A stretch of 64,000 nt of DNA from Flavobacterium sp. 90 (GTDB taxonomy: Bacteria; Bacteroidota; Bacteroidia; Flavobacteriales; Flavobacteriaceae): positions 682,001-746,000 of the forward strand of contig NZ_SMGE01000001.1 in NCBI RefSeq assembly GCF_004339525.1, in the 5' to 3' direction. The position numbers and the translations under genes are program-made. Positions within the stretch are counted from its first letter, which is position 1. Every line of letters starts with the position of its first letter. The notes beneath the pieces were generated by a model. That model searched no databases. It worked only from the letters and a program-made list of their open reading frames with translations, and was not told the DNA's origin. This document shows, in pieces, positions 28,001 to 39,535 of this stretch.

Positions 28001-28096
28001 TAAATTTATTTTCTGATCAATCTGAGCAAAAATCTTGGAAGGTAAGAAGGCAAATAGTACAAAACATAACACTATTTTAAGTTGTATATATCTCAT
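25070..28096 (-). CDS. xusC: SusC-like TonB-dependent transporter (XusC position)
   Basis: This 1008-residue outer-membrane importer has a signal peptide at about 1-24. A carboxypeptidase-like beta-sandwich (NLAGVVIGAEGKPIENA) spans about 31-105. A plug contains VLVDGVPRDIN and GVSAIALYGSRAAKGVIYITTKKG, and a long barrel ends in GLKALF. The usual extended TonB-box region before the plug is short and poorly conserved (IAFRKQESKDLMGAISFI). An STN domain is absent, so it is not expected to signal through FecR. It is the second of two SusC genes in direct order SusC-SusD-SusC-SusD, which matches xusA-D. It should take up xylan fragments together with the SusD just downstream. Confidence 0.92.
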   Translation of the reverse strand: MRYIQLKIVLCFVLFAFLPSKIFAQIDQKINLAGVVIGAEGKPIENATIVSKEDNITATTDNNGSYSISVTANTDIEISAIGYNTLIVKATADINDINLDKENSNLVQIAFRKQESKDLMGAISFINLPEILDKNYTTFSLDGVQAFVGGYNNGNIWGMSGYLVLVDGVPRDINTVLSTEIEQITFLKGVSAIALYGSRAAKGVIYITTKKGKVQKQQITTRFDNGVSIPKNLPKYLGSAEYMHYYNQARANDGLDPTYSDETIYNYSTGKNPYRYADVNYYAPEYIKKFYFNYDANVEITGGNKSARYYTVVNFSTQEDPLQDFGEAAKNNNNRFNVRGNVDLRINDRISATIGANAIYSNSRGVNTNYWSSAATLRPHLFSPLVPISMIEPSDDASMALVKNSNYIVDGKYLLGGTQLNPTNPFAAIYAGGYNTYISRQFQFNTGINVELGDVVNGLTFRTDFGVDYSNSYNQSYNNSYATYEASWNNYAGKDQITSLTKYGKDSKTGIQNISGSALAQTVSFSAQFNYVKKINENNNVSAMLIGSGFQQSFSGVYHKTSNANLGLNLAYNFDQKYFAEFNGAFVHSAKFAEGNREAFSPTMTLGWKISEENFMKDLTAVNSLKLNVSAGVLNTDLDVSNYYLYESIYSQTDGAWFSWRDGALNRSTDARRGENLDLGFAKRKELSVGLEGAFFKNFITLNTNFFANEVTGNVIQASTLYPNYFVTNFPNTSFLPYINYNNDKRIGFDFDLRFNKKVGNVDLALGFTGTYIDTEASKRAELYSDSYQNRQGKALDAFWGLKSAGFFRDAQDISSSPSQTFGQVKPGDIKYIDQNGDGIIDNRDEVYLGKAGWNGAPFTFGINFTSKWNHFTFFTIFTGQTGAHAMKNSSYFWMDGEDKYSVNVRDSWTEANKDTALYPRLTSLNGDNNFRSSDFWMYSTNRVNLSKVQLTYDFPKKTLQKTFFNELSVYALGANLLTLSQNRDIMELNIGGAPQTRYYNLGLKALF

Positions 28097-28141
28097 TATT
28101 CTATAGTTTTATTTTTAAGTTTTTTAAAACAATCATTTTAA

Positions 28142-30031
28142 TTACCATCCGGGATTTTGTGAAAATTCTAAATACATATTTACATCTGCATTTTTTAGCG
28201 GAAGCCAATAATGCTTTTCGCTAAAGTTTCTCACCAAAATCACTTCCTCACGAATATTAACAACTCTGTTTTCGCTTGGTTTTGTTGGATCAAATGAAGT
28301 GGTACGGTCAAATTCTATAGATTTTTTAATCGTATATGGGCTTTGAATTAATAATAACCAACGGCGTAAATCATTAAAGCGGTGTCCTTCAAAACTCAAC
28401 TCTACAGCACGTTCACGTCTCACTTCGTCCATAAAAGAATCTAATGAACCTAAGTATTCTGTTGCCACGTGTCCAACTCCGGCTCTGTCACGAATTACAT
28501 TTATAGCATCTGTAGCAGTTCGGGAATATTTTGGATCTTTTCCTGCAGCAGAACCATAACCTTGAGCCGCAGCTTCGGCGTACATTATATAGATATCCGA
28601 TAAACGCATCCACGGAAGGTGAATATTTAAATTGTTCCCATATCCAAATCCGTCATCAAACTTATTGGCACTTCTTGGAATAAATTTATAGAGCAAATAA
28701 CCCGTTCTGCTTCCTGTACTAATATTGCGATAACTACCATTGGTATAAAGGTTTGCATAGCGATTATTTTCTTCGGCAGCCGGAATAGAACCCGTAACGC
28801 ATTTTACACCATCATATACAATATCATTGTAAAAACGAGGATCACGCCCTTTCCACGGATAGTTTGGATCGTATCCTGAATCCGGATCTGCTTTTGTGAT
28901 ATCTTTAATAGGTTTTCCATTTGCCATTCCATAATTATCAACATAATTTGCTGTAGGCAGGAATTTTACATCTCCGTCACATATTTGAGGAGCTGGCTGA
29001 TATTGCTTAGAAGTTCCCCAGTTAGAACCGTTTGCGCCCCAATAAGGACCTCTAAAAATAGCTTCAGTACCTCCGGGCATTTTCCAGTTGCTTCCGGTGG
29101 TGTAAAAATTAGTACTGTAACTTACAAATGGTAAAAGCTTGTATTGAGAAGCTCCGCTTTCTGTGATAGTTAATAATTCGGCAAAAGCTGCTGCCGCTTT
29201 TTTACAATATTCCTGATTATAACCGGCATTTCCTGTAGATACTTTATTCATTAACGGACTTCCCGCCCATAAATAATTTTTACCTAAATATCCCAGCGCC
29301 ATTATCTTATTGATTCGAAGTTCATTCTTTCCTAATGTTCTTTTTCCGATAACGGTATTGTCCCAATTAGTTGGAAGTAAATCAGCCGCTGCTCTGAAAT
29401 CACTAGCCGCTTTATCAGCACATTCCTGATAGCTAAGTCTTGGCAATTTAAGAGGCTGATCGCTAGGAAGTACTTTATCGATATAAGGAAGACCTCCAAA
29501 ATATTGCATAAACTCAAAATGAAACCATCCTCTAAAAAACAACAATTGCCCTTTGATTAAGTCCTTTTCTTCTTGCGTATATTCGGTCATTTTATCGATG
29601 TTTTCAAGACCAATATTTGCCTTACGAATACCTGCCCAGCCTAATGTCCACAAATCTTTGTGCATACGGTCATTATCCGTACTTACATTATTTCTGTTCA
29701 TCCAGCCTGCCTGCCAGCCATCATATTCTGTTTGCCAGCCCCAGAAATCTCCTTTATCGATCTTGCATACAAAATGAAAATCACGCGCAGTAGATTGAAT
29801 TTCGTCTTCACCCCAATTCCATGAATTTGTCCAATATCCATTGGTAAAATCCGGAACACATTGATACAATTCCTCCGTGAATCCCTGAAAGTTTTCAAAA
29901 TTTTTAAAAGCTTCCTCAGGAGATATATCCGAATCAGGAGATTTATCAAGATAATCACTGCAAGATCCGGAAAGTATAAATAAGCCTAAAACTAAGCTGT
30001 ACTTTGATATTATTTTAATATAATTCTTCAT
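28142..30031 (-). CDS. xusB: SusD-like xylan-binding lipoprotein (XusB position)
   Basis: This 629-residue SusD/RagB protein is one of the longer types. The lipoprotein signal is LSGSCSDYLDKSPD (about Cys24). Typical helices include LLFFRGWFHFEFMQYFGGLPYIDKVLP. The C-terminal signatures LPWMRLSDIYIMYAEAAAQGYG, VIRDRAGVG, RRERAVELSFEGHRFNDLRRW and FSQNPGW are all present. It starts 10 bp after its SusC partner stops. The many surface tryptophans in the N-terminal half would suit stacking on sugar rings. Binding of longer xylo-oligosaccharides is inferred from the xus arrangement. Confidence 0.92.
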   Translation of the reverse strand: MKNYIKIISKYSLVLGLFILSGSCSDYLDKSPDSDISPEEAFKNFENFQGFTEELYQCVPDFTNGYWTNSWNWGEDEIQSTARDFHFVCKIDKGDFWGWQTEYDGWQAGWMNRNNVSTDNDRMHKDLWTLGWAGIRKANIGLENIDKMTEYTQEEKDLIKGQLLFFRGWFHFEFMQYFGGLPYIDKVLPSDQPLKLPRLSYQECADKAASDFRAAADLLPTNWDNTVIGKRTLGKNELRINKIMALGYLGKNYLWAGSPLMNKVSTGNAGYNQEYCKKAAAAFAELLTITESGASQYKLLPFVSYSTNFYTTGSNWKMPGGTEAIFRGPYWGANGSNWGTSKQYQPAPQICDGDVKFLPTANYVDNYGMANGKPIKDITKADPDSGYDPNYPWKGRDPRFYNDIVYDGVKCVTGSIPAAEENNRYANLYTNGSYRNISTGSRTGYLLYKFIPRSANKFDDGFGYGNNLNIHLPWMRLSDIYIMYAEAAAQGYGSAAGKDPKYSRTATDAINVIRDRAGVGHVATEYLGSLDSFMDEVRRERAVELSFEGHRFNDLRRWLLLIQSPYTIKKSIEFDRTTSFDPTKPSENRVVNIREEVILVRNFSEKHYWLPLKNADVNMYLEFSQNPGW

Positions 30032-30041
30032 AGTTAAAATT

Positions 30042-33000
30042 TTAGAATATAATGTTAGCCCCCAAGTTGAACCTTTTTACAGTTGGATAAGCACCTTGTG
30101 ATGCCCAGCCTGTTCCTGCATAATTTGCTTCTCTGTCATCAGGCATATTGGACCATAAAAACAAATTATTTCCATTTAAATAAAATCGTATGCTTTGAAG
30201 TCCTGACGATTTTATCCAATTTGTTTTTCCGTCGAAAGTATAAGCGATTTCAGCATTTTTTAAACGGAGGTAAGATCCGTCATACATATACCTGCTTCCA
30301 TTGTTAAAGTCGCTGGCTGTAGCAAGCCAACGAGGCATTGGCTGATCTGCGTTTGTATTATCCGGTGACCAAAATGATCCCTGATCGTACACCACATGAT
30401 TTTGTCCTGATAGACTTGTAAGAACAACTTGTCTGGTAACATTATTTACACCATAAAACTGTACAAATGCACTGAAACCTTTCCAGTTAACACCCACTAT
30501 ATTGTTATAAGTGTTTTGTGGCGTTCCTGTATAACCATAAGGAATATTATCTTTGGCATCAATGATACCATCAGCATTATAATCAAGGATATTGAAATTC
30601 CCCGGAAGCTTTGTCGCATCATTTGTGCTATGAATTGTACTGGCATATAATTCATCCCAATTATTGTAGTAGCCCTGACTTACATACGAATGCGCCTGAC
30701 CAATAGAATATCCTTCGCTTTTTTGATAAGCTGGCAATAACTCCGGATTATCTGCACTTATAATTTTATTTTTTGAATGCGTAAAACTAGTGGTCCACCA
30801 TACATTCCAACCATTTCCAAAAGTATGATTGAACTTTAATTCTAATTCATAACCTCTATTTTGAACTTCTCCTAAATTTGCAACTGGCGCTACGGCACCA
30901 TAATAAGAAGGTATTGCTCTACTCGCTCCATTTAATAAAATATCTGTTCGATCTTCTTGATAATAATCAAATGTACCCGACACAAATCCTTTAAAGAGAG
31001 CAAAATCAAGACCTATATCGCTTTTCTTTGCTTTCTCCCAGTGTACATCTTCATTACCAACAGTAGCTTGTTTGTACCAAGTATAAGGACTTGCTTCTGC
31101 TGCCTCGCCTGTTGTTCCTAAAACCGAATTCCCACCGTATGCCCATTGAGATTGATAAAGAAATCTGCCATTGACATTATCATCTCCAATCTCTCCGTAA
31201 GTACCTCTGATCTTTAATAAATCAAGAAAAGATTCTGTACCTTTCATAAAATTTTCTTTTGTAACAATCCAGCTTAAACCACCAGAAGAGAAAAATGCAA
31301 AACGATTCTCCTTACTAAACTTTTCAGATCCATTGTAAGCTCCATTGTATTCTATGAAATATTTATTGGCATAATTATAAGTCGTACGAAATACCCAGTC
31401 TTCTCTATAATGCGGAATTTCACTTCCAACAGCATATTGATCTCTGCTAAAAAGTCCCAAGGCTGTTATATTATGATTTTTAGCAATTTTTGTCTGATAA
31501 TTTAATTGCAATTGATAAAAAAGTTTACGTGAAGTTGCATAATCTCTCACACTTCCTCCTGTGGTAGTCCACTTTACACCTTCTTGAAAATCAAATCTAT
31601 TATTAGAATCATACGTTCTTTTGAAAAGAACTACGCCCGTAACCGGATCAATATACTTTTCCTGTACATCGTTAAATAAATCACTTATTCCGCGATCACC
31701 TTCTACAAATGTGTTATCCAAAGCAACCATTCCTTTAAAGCTTAGTCCTTTTATCACTTTGTCAAAACTTTGTTCCAGCGTAAAATCCGTATTTAATCTT
31801 GTTGTTGTAACATATTGAATACCGCTTATCGCAAGGTTTCTTACTGAATTTGATGCTTTTCCTTGATTTGGCGCATAATATCCCCAGGAACCATCCGAAT
31901 AATACGGCAGGAAAACATCCGGAGCAGTTGAATATGCTGCATCCCACATCGTATATTCACCTCCGGAAGCTCCCCAAGGACTTTTCTTCTCACCACGAGA
32001 ACCGGCAAGACCTATTTTAAACACTGTACTGGAAGTAACTTGAAAATCTAAATTACTTCTAACATTCAAACGATTGTAACCATATCCTGGATCGTATCCT
32101 CTATTATTGTTGTATTTTTTAAACAAATCACCTTCACTTAAAAAATCAGCACTTGCAAAATATTTTACAGATTTAGTTCCGCCGCTTACATTTAAACTCG
32201 CATTATAAGACATTGCATAGTCATTAAATAATGCCTTTTGCCAGTCTACATTAGGATAACGCTCAGATTCTTCTAGATTTGCCGGATATCTATACTTATC
32301 AATAATCGCCTGAGGAACATAGTCAACCCAACTCGACGGACTCAAAGCCAACTCGTTTTCGATGACTCTATTTTTAACCATTAAACCGTCATAAGAATCC
32401 AGCTTAGAAGGCAATTTAGAAAGCGTTTTTACAGTTGTATTAAAAGTCGTTCTTATCAATGCTTTACCAGATTGACCGCGTTTAGTCGTAATAAGTATTA
32501 CTCCGTTTGCACCTCTAACTCCATAAACCGCAGTAGCAGAAGCATCTTTTAATACCGAAACAGATTCTACAGAAGTTATCTCAACACTATTTATTGGTCG
32601 CTCTACACCGTCAACCAAAATAAGAGGTTGCGCATTATTCCAGGTACTTGCACCACGTATAAAAAGCTGAGGATCTTCCTCTCCGGGCATACCTGAACTT
32701 GCCGATGTTATCAAACCCGGCACATTACCAGTCAATGCGGCACCAATACTTTGAACACCTCCTGCACGCTCTAAGACTTTTCCTGAAACCTGAGTAATTG
32801 CAGCTACTAAACTTTCTTTTTTCTGTTTTCCGTACCCAACTACAATAACCTCATCAAGGGTCGTTTTCTCGGGTGTCAATACCACATTGATTTCTTTGGT
32901 ATTGCCAACTTGTTTTTCAACAGTTTTAAACCCCACAAAACTGAATTGCAAAACAGCATCAGAAGGTACATTAATGATATATCTTCCGTCAAAATCAGTA

Positions 33001-33245
33001 GTCGTGCTTAAATTTGGTACGCCTTTTACTGAAATAGTAGTTCCCGGCACACCGTTACCGTCTTCTGATGAGGTTACTCTTCCGGTAACTGTAATATCCT
33101 GCTTAATCGTACTGTTTGTAACATATCCTGAATCAGAAAAGCGATTCTCTGCAGCGGATAATTGGGGGATAAACAAAAACTGAAACAAAACTCCTAAAGG
33201 CAGATACATTGCTCCGTTTAGAATTTTAGATAATTTTATTTTCAT
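30042..33245 (-). CDS. xusA: SusC-like TonB-dependent transporter (XusA position)
   Basis: This 1067-residue SusC importer has a signal peptide at about 1-32 (LPLGVLFQFLFIPQLSAAE). The beta-sandwich ITVTGRVTSSEDGNGVPGTT lies at about 50-125. A canonical TonB-box-like stretch LDEVIVVGYGKQKKESL is followed by the plug with VLKDASATAVYGVRGANGVILITTKRG, and the barrel ends in GANIIF. It is the first gene of the xus-like block, 466 bp downstream of a CE1 esterase gene, so a separate promoter is possible. It probably imports xylan oligosaccharides released by the GH10 enzyme. Confidence 0.93.
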   Translation of the reverse strand: MKIKLSKILNGAMYLPLGVLFQFLFIPQLSAAENRFSDSGYVTNSTIKQDITVTGRVTSSEDGNGVPGTTISVKGVPNLSTTTDFDGRYIINVPSDAVLQFSFVGFKTVEKQVGNTKEINVVLTPEKTTLDEVIVVGYGKQKKESLVAAITQVSGKVLERAGGVQSIGAALTGNVPGLITSASSGMPGEEDPQLFIRGASTWNNAQPLILVDGVERPINSVEITSVESVSVLKDASATAVYGVRGANGVILITTKRGQSGKALIRTTFNTTVKTLSKLPSKLDSYDGLMVKNRVIENELALSPSSWVDYVPQAIIDKYRYPANLEESERYPNVDWQKALFNDYAMSYNASLNVSGGTKSVKYFASADFLSEGDLFKKYNNNRGYDPGYGYNRLNVRSNLDFQVTSSTVFKIGLAGSRGEKKSPWGASGGEYTMWDAAYSTAPDVFLPYYSDGSWGYYAPNQGKASNSVRNLAISGIQYVTTTRLNTDFTLEQSFDKVIKGLSFKGMVALDNTFVEGDRGISDLFNDVQEKYIDPVTGVVLFKRTYDSNNRFDFQEGVKWTTTGGSVRDYATSRKLFYQLQLNYQTKIAKNHNITALGLFSRDQYAVGSEIPHYREDWVFRTTYNYANKYFIEYNGAYNGSEKFSKENRFAFFSSGGLSWIVTKENFMKGTESFLDLLKIRGTYGEIGDDNVNGRFLYQSQWAYGGNSVLGTTGEAAEASPYTWYKQATVGNEDVHWEKAKKSDIGLDFALFKGFVSGTFDYYQEDRTDILLNGASRAIPSYYGAVAPVANLGEVQNRGYELELKFNHTFGNGWNVWWTTSFTHSKNKIISADNPELLPAYQKSEGYSIGQAHSYVSQGYYNNWDELYASTIHSTNDATKLPGNFNILDYNADGIIDAKDNIPYGYTGTPQNTYNNIVGVNWKGFSAFVQFYGVNNVTRQVVLTSLSGQNHVVYDQGSFWSPDNTNADQPMPRWLATASDFNNGSRYMYDGSYLRLKNAEIAYTFDGKTNWIKSSGLQSIRFYLNGNNLFLWSNMPDDREANYAGTGWASQGAYPTVKRFNLGANIIF

Positions 33246-33711
33246 GTTATTTAAATATTTTGAACTTGATCCATACTTTATACTGCTACCAATACTCTTG
33301 ATAACAGATACAGACTTGATTAAATTAATTTTATATTTTTTCCAGCCGGAAATTGATAATACTTTTACTTTAATTCAGGCTGCTATTTATAATCGTATAA
33401 ATAAATTATCAATGCCTAAAGGAGAGCAATTGAATCTGTGGATGATTGATTGTCTTAGCAAAATGGCTTGTATCCAGCCTAAAGTTGTGGAGCAAATAAT
33501 TCGGGAATAGCTCTTTTGTTTTACTTTCTTTATATTCCTCATAAGATTTGAGGATTAAACGCTGGCAAAAGGAACCAGCTTTTGAAAAGATTTTTCGATA
33601 AAATAAAATTTTGGTCATAATGGTTAGTTAATAAAGTTTTGGTTAATTATTTTGGTTGTTTTTTTTAATTCATAAACAGAAATTGTTTGTAATATTCACA
33701 TAGACAAATCA
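33246..33711. other. Intergenic region between the CE1 esterase gene and xusA
   Basis: This is the longest gap inside the downstream xylan operon and is the natural site for a xus promoter. No TAnnTTTG element was found on the minus strand. A plus-strand frame (33244-33510) and a minus-strand frame (33409-33618) overlap here. Neither has a recognisable domain, so I do not call either. Some protein-like composition (for example KGEQLNLWMIDCLSKMA) means a decayed gene cannot be excluded. Confidence 0.5.
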
Positions 33712-36160
<2,449 letters not shown>

Positions 36161-36248
36161 GTTTATCTTTTTATTCGTTAATAAAAAAAATGTGCATTCT
36201 AAACCTACTCAGTCTTTTGATTGGAAAAATTAAACTGAGATCCTTTTT

Positions 36249-37211
36249 TTATTTAATCTTACGTACACCTTCTGTAGTTTGTACTATTTTCTGAATGGTT
36301 CCATCTTTATTATAATGCATATCATCTACACAAATTGAACGTCTGTAACTCCCGCCTGTTGGTAGACTTCCGTTATGATAAAAAAAGTATGATTTTCCTT
36401 TATAGTCGATAATTCCCGGATGTGTGGTAAAACTATTTTGTACATTTTCCTGAATAATTCCCTGATAAATCCACGGACCTGTTATCGTTTTGGCTGTACA
36501 GTATTCTATCATTTCCGGTTTTGTACCTGCACTGGCGTATACTAAATAATACAGTCCTTTTCTTTTGTAAACCCAAGGTCCTTCGATATAATTTTTAGGT
36601 ATAAAAGTGGTAATTGGTCCGTCCAGTTCTGTCATGTTCTTTTTAAGTTTTACCCATTTACAGCTTCCATTTCCCCAAAACATATAAGCTTGTCCATCAT
36701 CGTCAACAAATACGGTTGGGTCAATATCGTCCCAGGCAATTTTCATATCTGTTGTCATTTCATTTATGATGAGCGCTTTTCCAATTGCATCTTTAAAAGG
36801 ACCTGTCGGACTGTCTGAAACCGCTACACCAATCGCTGCGCCGCCACCGCTTACGGCATCTTTTTTATGAAATGTAGAAACAAACCAATAAAATTTTCCG
36901 TCTCTCTCAACACATTGCGCTGCATAAGCGTCACCGGTAGCCCACGAAAAGGTACTTGGTGAAAGTGCTGCTCCATGATCTTTCCAGTCTTTCATGTTTG
37001 TTGTAGAAAACACGTGCCAGTCTGCCATTTTGTAATTAGTATCTTCCGGAGTTGCTACATCGTGTCCCGTGTATAAATACAATGTGCCATTATGTACAAG
37101 AGGAGCCGGATCTGCAGTAAAAATATCTTTGATTATAGGATTTTGTGCTTCTATTTTAATTACTGATAAACAGCATATTATTAAAAATAAAATTTTGGTT
37201 TGGTTTTTCAT
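36249..37211 (-). CDS. GH43 beta-xylosidase or alpha-L-arabinofuranosidase
   Basis: This 320-residue single-domain GH43 has a Sec signal at about 1-22 (IKIEAQ). The five-bladed propeller has the usual triad: Asp34 in TADPAPLV, Asp164 in DDIDPTVF and Glu210 in YIEGPWVYKR. No C-terminal beta-sandwich is present, unlike the second GH43 at 54214. The TADPAPLVHNGTLYLYTGHD form is common in arabinofuranosidase-like subfamilies, but the substrate cannot be fixed by inspection. It lies 88 bp before GH8 and 137 bp after GH97 and probably belongs to the same periplasmic set. Confidence 0.9.
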   Translation of the reverse strand: MKNQTKILFLIICCLSVIKIEAQNPIIKDIFTADPAPLVHNGTLYLYTGHDVATPEDTNYKMADWHVFSTTNMKDWKDHGAALSPSTFSWATGDAYAAQCVERDGKFYWFVSTFHKKDAVSGGGAAIGVAVSDSPTGPFKDAIGKALIINEMTTDMKIAWDDIDPTVFVDDDGQAYMFWGNGSCKWVKLKKNMTELDGPITTFIPKNYIEGPWVYKRKGLYYLVYASAGTKPEMIEYCTAKTITGPWIYQGIIQENVQNSFTTHPGIIDYKGKSYFFYHNGSLPTGGSYRRSICVDDMHYNKDGTIQKIVQTTEGVRKIK

Positions 37212-37348
37212 TACTTGTTTTTTTGGTTTGGTTTTATAGTTAGGGAATGCTCTTTTTAATTCATTTTATTTCACTTGAATTTTAGATTTAATTTTTGATT
37301 TAATTTTTATCGCCTGATTTTTTTCATTCCAGCTTATAGGAATTTCAA

Positions 37349-39280
37349 TTACTCTATTGGAATTAATGAAACCACAAAACCTCCTCTGCGAAGCAATTTT
37401 ACAGCAATAATACTCTCCTTATTAACTTCTATATTCTGCGAATCAAATTTTTTATCGTGTTTACCATCGGCAATAATAATAGCACGATAATTAACGCCTT
37501 TCTGTAAAAAATCCAGTTTGATTTTTTTTGTTATTTCTTCACGTTGAGACGCACTTATGCCTCCAACATACCAAGCATTTCCTTTTTGGCGTGCCATCGT
37601 TATTTCCTGACCCGGATATCCGTCAATAAGCTTTGTATTATCCCATGTTGTAGGCACTTCTTTAAGGAAAGTTTTAGCTTCATCAGGTAATTCATAATAT
37701 CCCTCCGGACGGTCTGCGAAATGTTGCAAAGGAGATTCAAAAACTACGGAAAGAGCCAGTTCATGCCCATAAGAAGTTTGATGTGGAAATTGAGAATTGG
37801 TAAACGTAACGGGCGTATAATCCATTGCTCCGACTACGTTTCTTGTAAAAGGCAAAATCGTATTATGCTCTGGCGCTGTGGTCGAAAATTCAGGTCCGTT
37901 ATTATACCATTCGGCACCGCGAACAGCTTCGTAAGTCATTAGATTTGGATACGTGCGTGACCAACCGCGCGGTACAAGGCAGCCGTGAAAATATACCAGC
38001 ATTTCAAATTGCGCCGCATCTTCAAGAATATCAATATAATAGTTGATCATGTCTTGTTTTTCGCTTTCAAAAAAGTCAACTTTAACTCCGGCAACACCAA
38101 GTTTTTTAAGTTTTGTAAACTCTTCAACTCTGTTTTTATGAGTCAGCATTCGATCTTTTGGAGTCGAAGAAACCCATGTATGATCTCCTCCTGAATTGTA
38201 CCACATCAAAGGTTTTATTCCTTTTGAATGAATGTATTTTAAAGCGTCTTCCAGATTTCCGCCATTTGCCATCGTATCCCATTCCCAGTCTAAAAGTGTG
38301 TAAGGCCAATTCATGTTTACAGCCAAATCTGTAAAATCGCATATAACTTTATAATCTTTAGTTCCGTGATTACTTGACCAGTAATTCCAGGAAACTTTCC
38401 CCGGTTTTATCCATTGTGTAGTTTTAAAAGCAGTTGGAGTTGAAACATCTTCGATTAAAGTATTTTCGACAATATCAGACAAACTTCCTATTGCAATTAC
38501 TCTCCACGGAGATTGCCACGGAAGCGAAATAGCAGGTTTTGATTCGCCGGTTCCTCTGGCATCTTGTGCATCAGGAAAAGTAAGCTTGTATGTATTGACA
38601 TCTTTTGTATTACTCAATTTTGTACCGCAATAACTGCGGTTCAAATCGGCTTCATGCAATAAAAACCAGCATGATTTATCTGCTGAATTAAACAATGCCG
38701 GATAACACCATTCTTGCTGAAGTATTTTATCATCGCTGGAAGAAGCATATAAACCTTCATTTGCCGGATTCCATTTTTCTAACCATCGTTTACTTTCTTT
38801 TGGTATTTGATAAGCCGTAAATTCATCCTTAATTATATAGGAACCTTTTTTTTCCGGAAATTCATATCGAAATGTAACTCCATCATTATATGCTCTTATA
38901 ATAATATTCAGTTTCGCTTTATTCGGATTTTCAAAACAAATAGTTACTTCATTGGCAGTATTTTCACGTAACGACTTTTTACCAAATGGCAATTCATAAT
39001 GTTCTTTTATCACTTTTGGTTTACTTACTTTTAAGAGAATAAGTTCATTAAAAAAATCCTGATCATTTCTTGAAAGCCCTAAGCTTACTTTTGGAAGTAT
39101 TTCAGTTGTATTTTTATCTGTCTGATACTTTATTTTAAGATCCCATTCTCCCTTATTATTATTTGTGCCATGCAAAGTGATCGCGATTTTTTTATTAGGC
39201 GATTCTAATTGCATTTGTTGTGACCAAACATTGCATAAGCCAAAAACAAAAAAGGTCAATAAAATAATTTTCAACTTCAT
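37349..39280 (-). CDS. GH97 glycoside hydrolase, retaining type
   Basis: This 643-residue enzyme has a Sec signal at about 1-20. The N-terminal beta-supersandwich spans about 22-275, the catalytic TIM barrel about 285-560, and a C-terminal beta-domain follows. The barrel has GVKVDFFESEKQ with Asp402 at the place of the nucleophile of retaining GH97 members. FHGCLVPRGWSRTYPN is also typical. The inverting SusB type uses a glutamate base instead, so starch alpha-glucosidase activity is unlikely. Retaining members act on alpha-galactosides or beta-L-arabinopyranosides, either of which could decorate xylan. It is the first gene of the GH97-GH43-GH8-CE1 set. A terminator-like hairpin lies about 92 bp before its start. 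Confidence 0.91.
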   Translation of the reverse strand: MKLKIILLTFFVFGLCNVWSQQMQLESPNKKIAITLHGTNNNKGEWDLKIKYQTDKNTTEILPKVSLGLSRNDQDFFNELILLKVSKPKVIKEHYELPFGKKSLRENTANEVTICFENPNKAKLNIIIRAYNDGVTFRYEFPEKKGSYIIKDEFTAYQIPKESKRWLEKWNPANEGLYASSSDDKILQQEWCYPALFNSADKSCWFLLHEADLNRSYCGTKLSNTKDVNTYKLTFPDAQDARGTGESKPAISLPWQSPWRVIAIGSLSDIVENTLIEDVSTPTAFKTTQWIKPGKVSWNYWSSNHGTKDYKVICDFTDLAVNMNWPYTLLDWEWDTMANGGNLEDALKYIHSKGIKPLMWYNSGGDHTWVSSTPKDRMLTHKNRVEEFTKLKKLGVAGVKVDFFESEKQDMINYYIDILEDAAQFEMLVYFHGCLVPRGWSRTYPNLMTYEAVRGAEWYNNGPEFSTTAPEHNTILPFTRNVVGAMDYTPVTFTNSQFPHQTSYGHELALSVVFESPLQHFADRPEGYYELPDEAKTFLKEVPTTWDNTKLIDGYPGQEITMARQKGNAWYVGGISASQREEITKKIKLDFLQKGVNYRAIIIADGKHDKKFDSQNIEVNKESIIAVKLLRRGGFVVSLIPIE

Positions 39281-39371
39281 AATTTTATTTTTTTTCTATC
39301 TCGAAACAATTTGAGAGTCTGGTTATAATCAGAAGAAGTGTCTTTATGATTCGTTGTGATTTTGGAAGTAA

Positions 39372-39402
39372 AAAGCCGAAACCAATTTCAACTTCGGCTT
39401 TT
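39372..39402 (-). terminator. Terminator-like hairpin in the GH97 leader
   Basis: The stem AAAGCCGAA/TTCGGCTTT, with a loop of about a dozen bases and A/T flanks, has the form of an intrinsic terminator in both directions. No minus-strand gene ends before it. It would therefore lie within the 5' leader of the GH97 operon if transcription starts near 39525. It may be an attenuator, a barrier between divergent units, or a relic of a lost gene. Confidence 0.6.
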
Positions 39403-39527
39403 TAAAAAACTAACTAACATAATTTCAATTCAGATTCTTTAAATACTTTATTTTCTGATAATTATAATTTCAAACACTATAGATTTTAATTCTATAAACC
39501 AAGCCTTAATAATAAGTGTATTTATTA

Positions 39528-39535
39528 CAAATATA
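39528..39535 (-). promoter_or_regulatory. Candidate -7 element for the GH97-GH43-GH8-CE1 operon
   Basis: On the minus strand the sequence is TATATTTG, a full match to TAnnTTTG. The expected -33 TTTG is not exact. A start here would give a leader of about 245 nt that contains the hairpin at 39372-39402. Confidence 0.35.

Noticed and set aside
33244..33510. 88-codon plus-strand frame starting antisense to xusA
   Set aside because: Part of the composition looks protein-like, but there is no domain, no promoter and no start signal; kept only as a finding.
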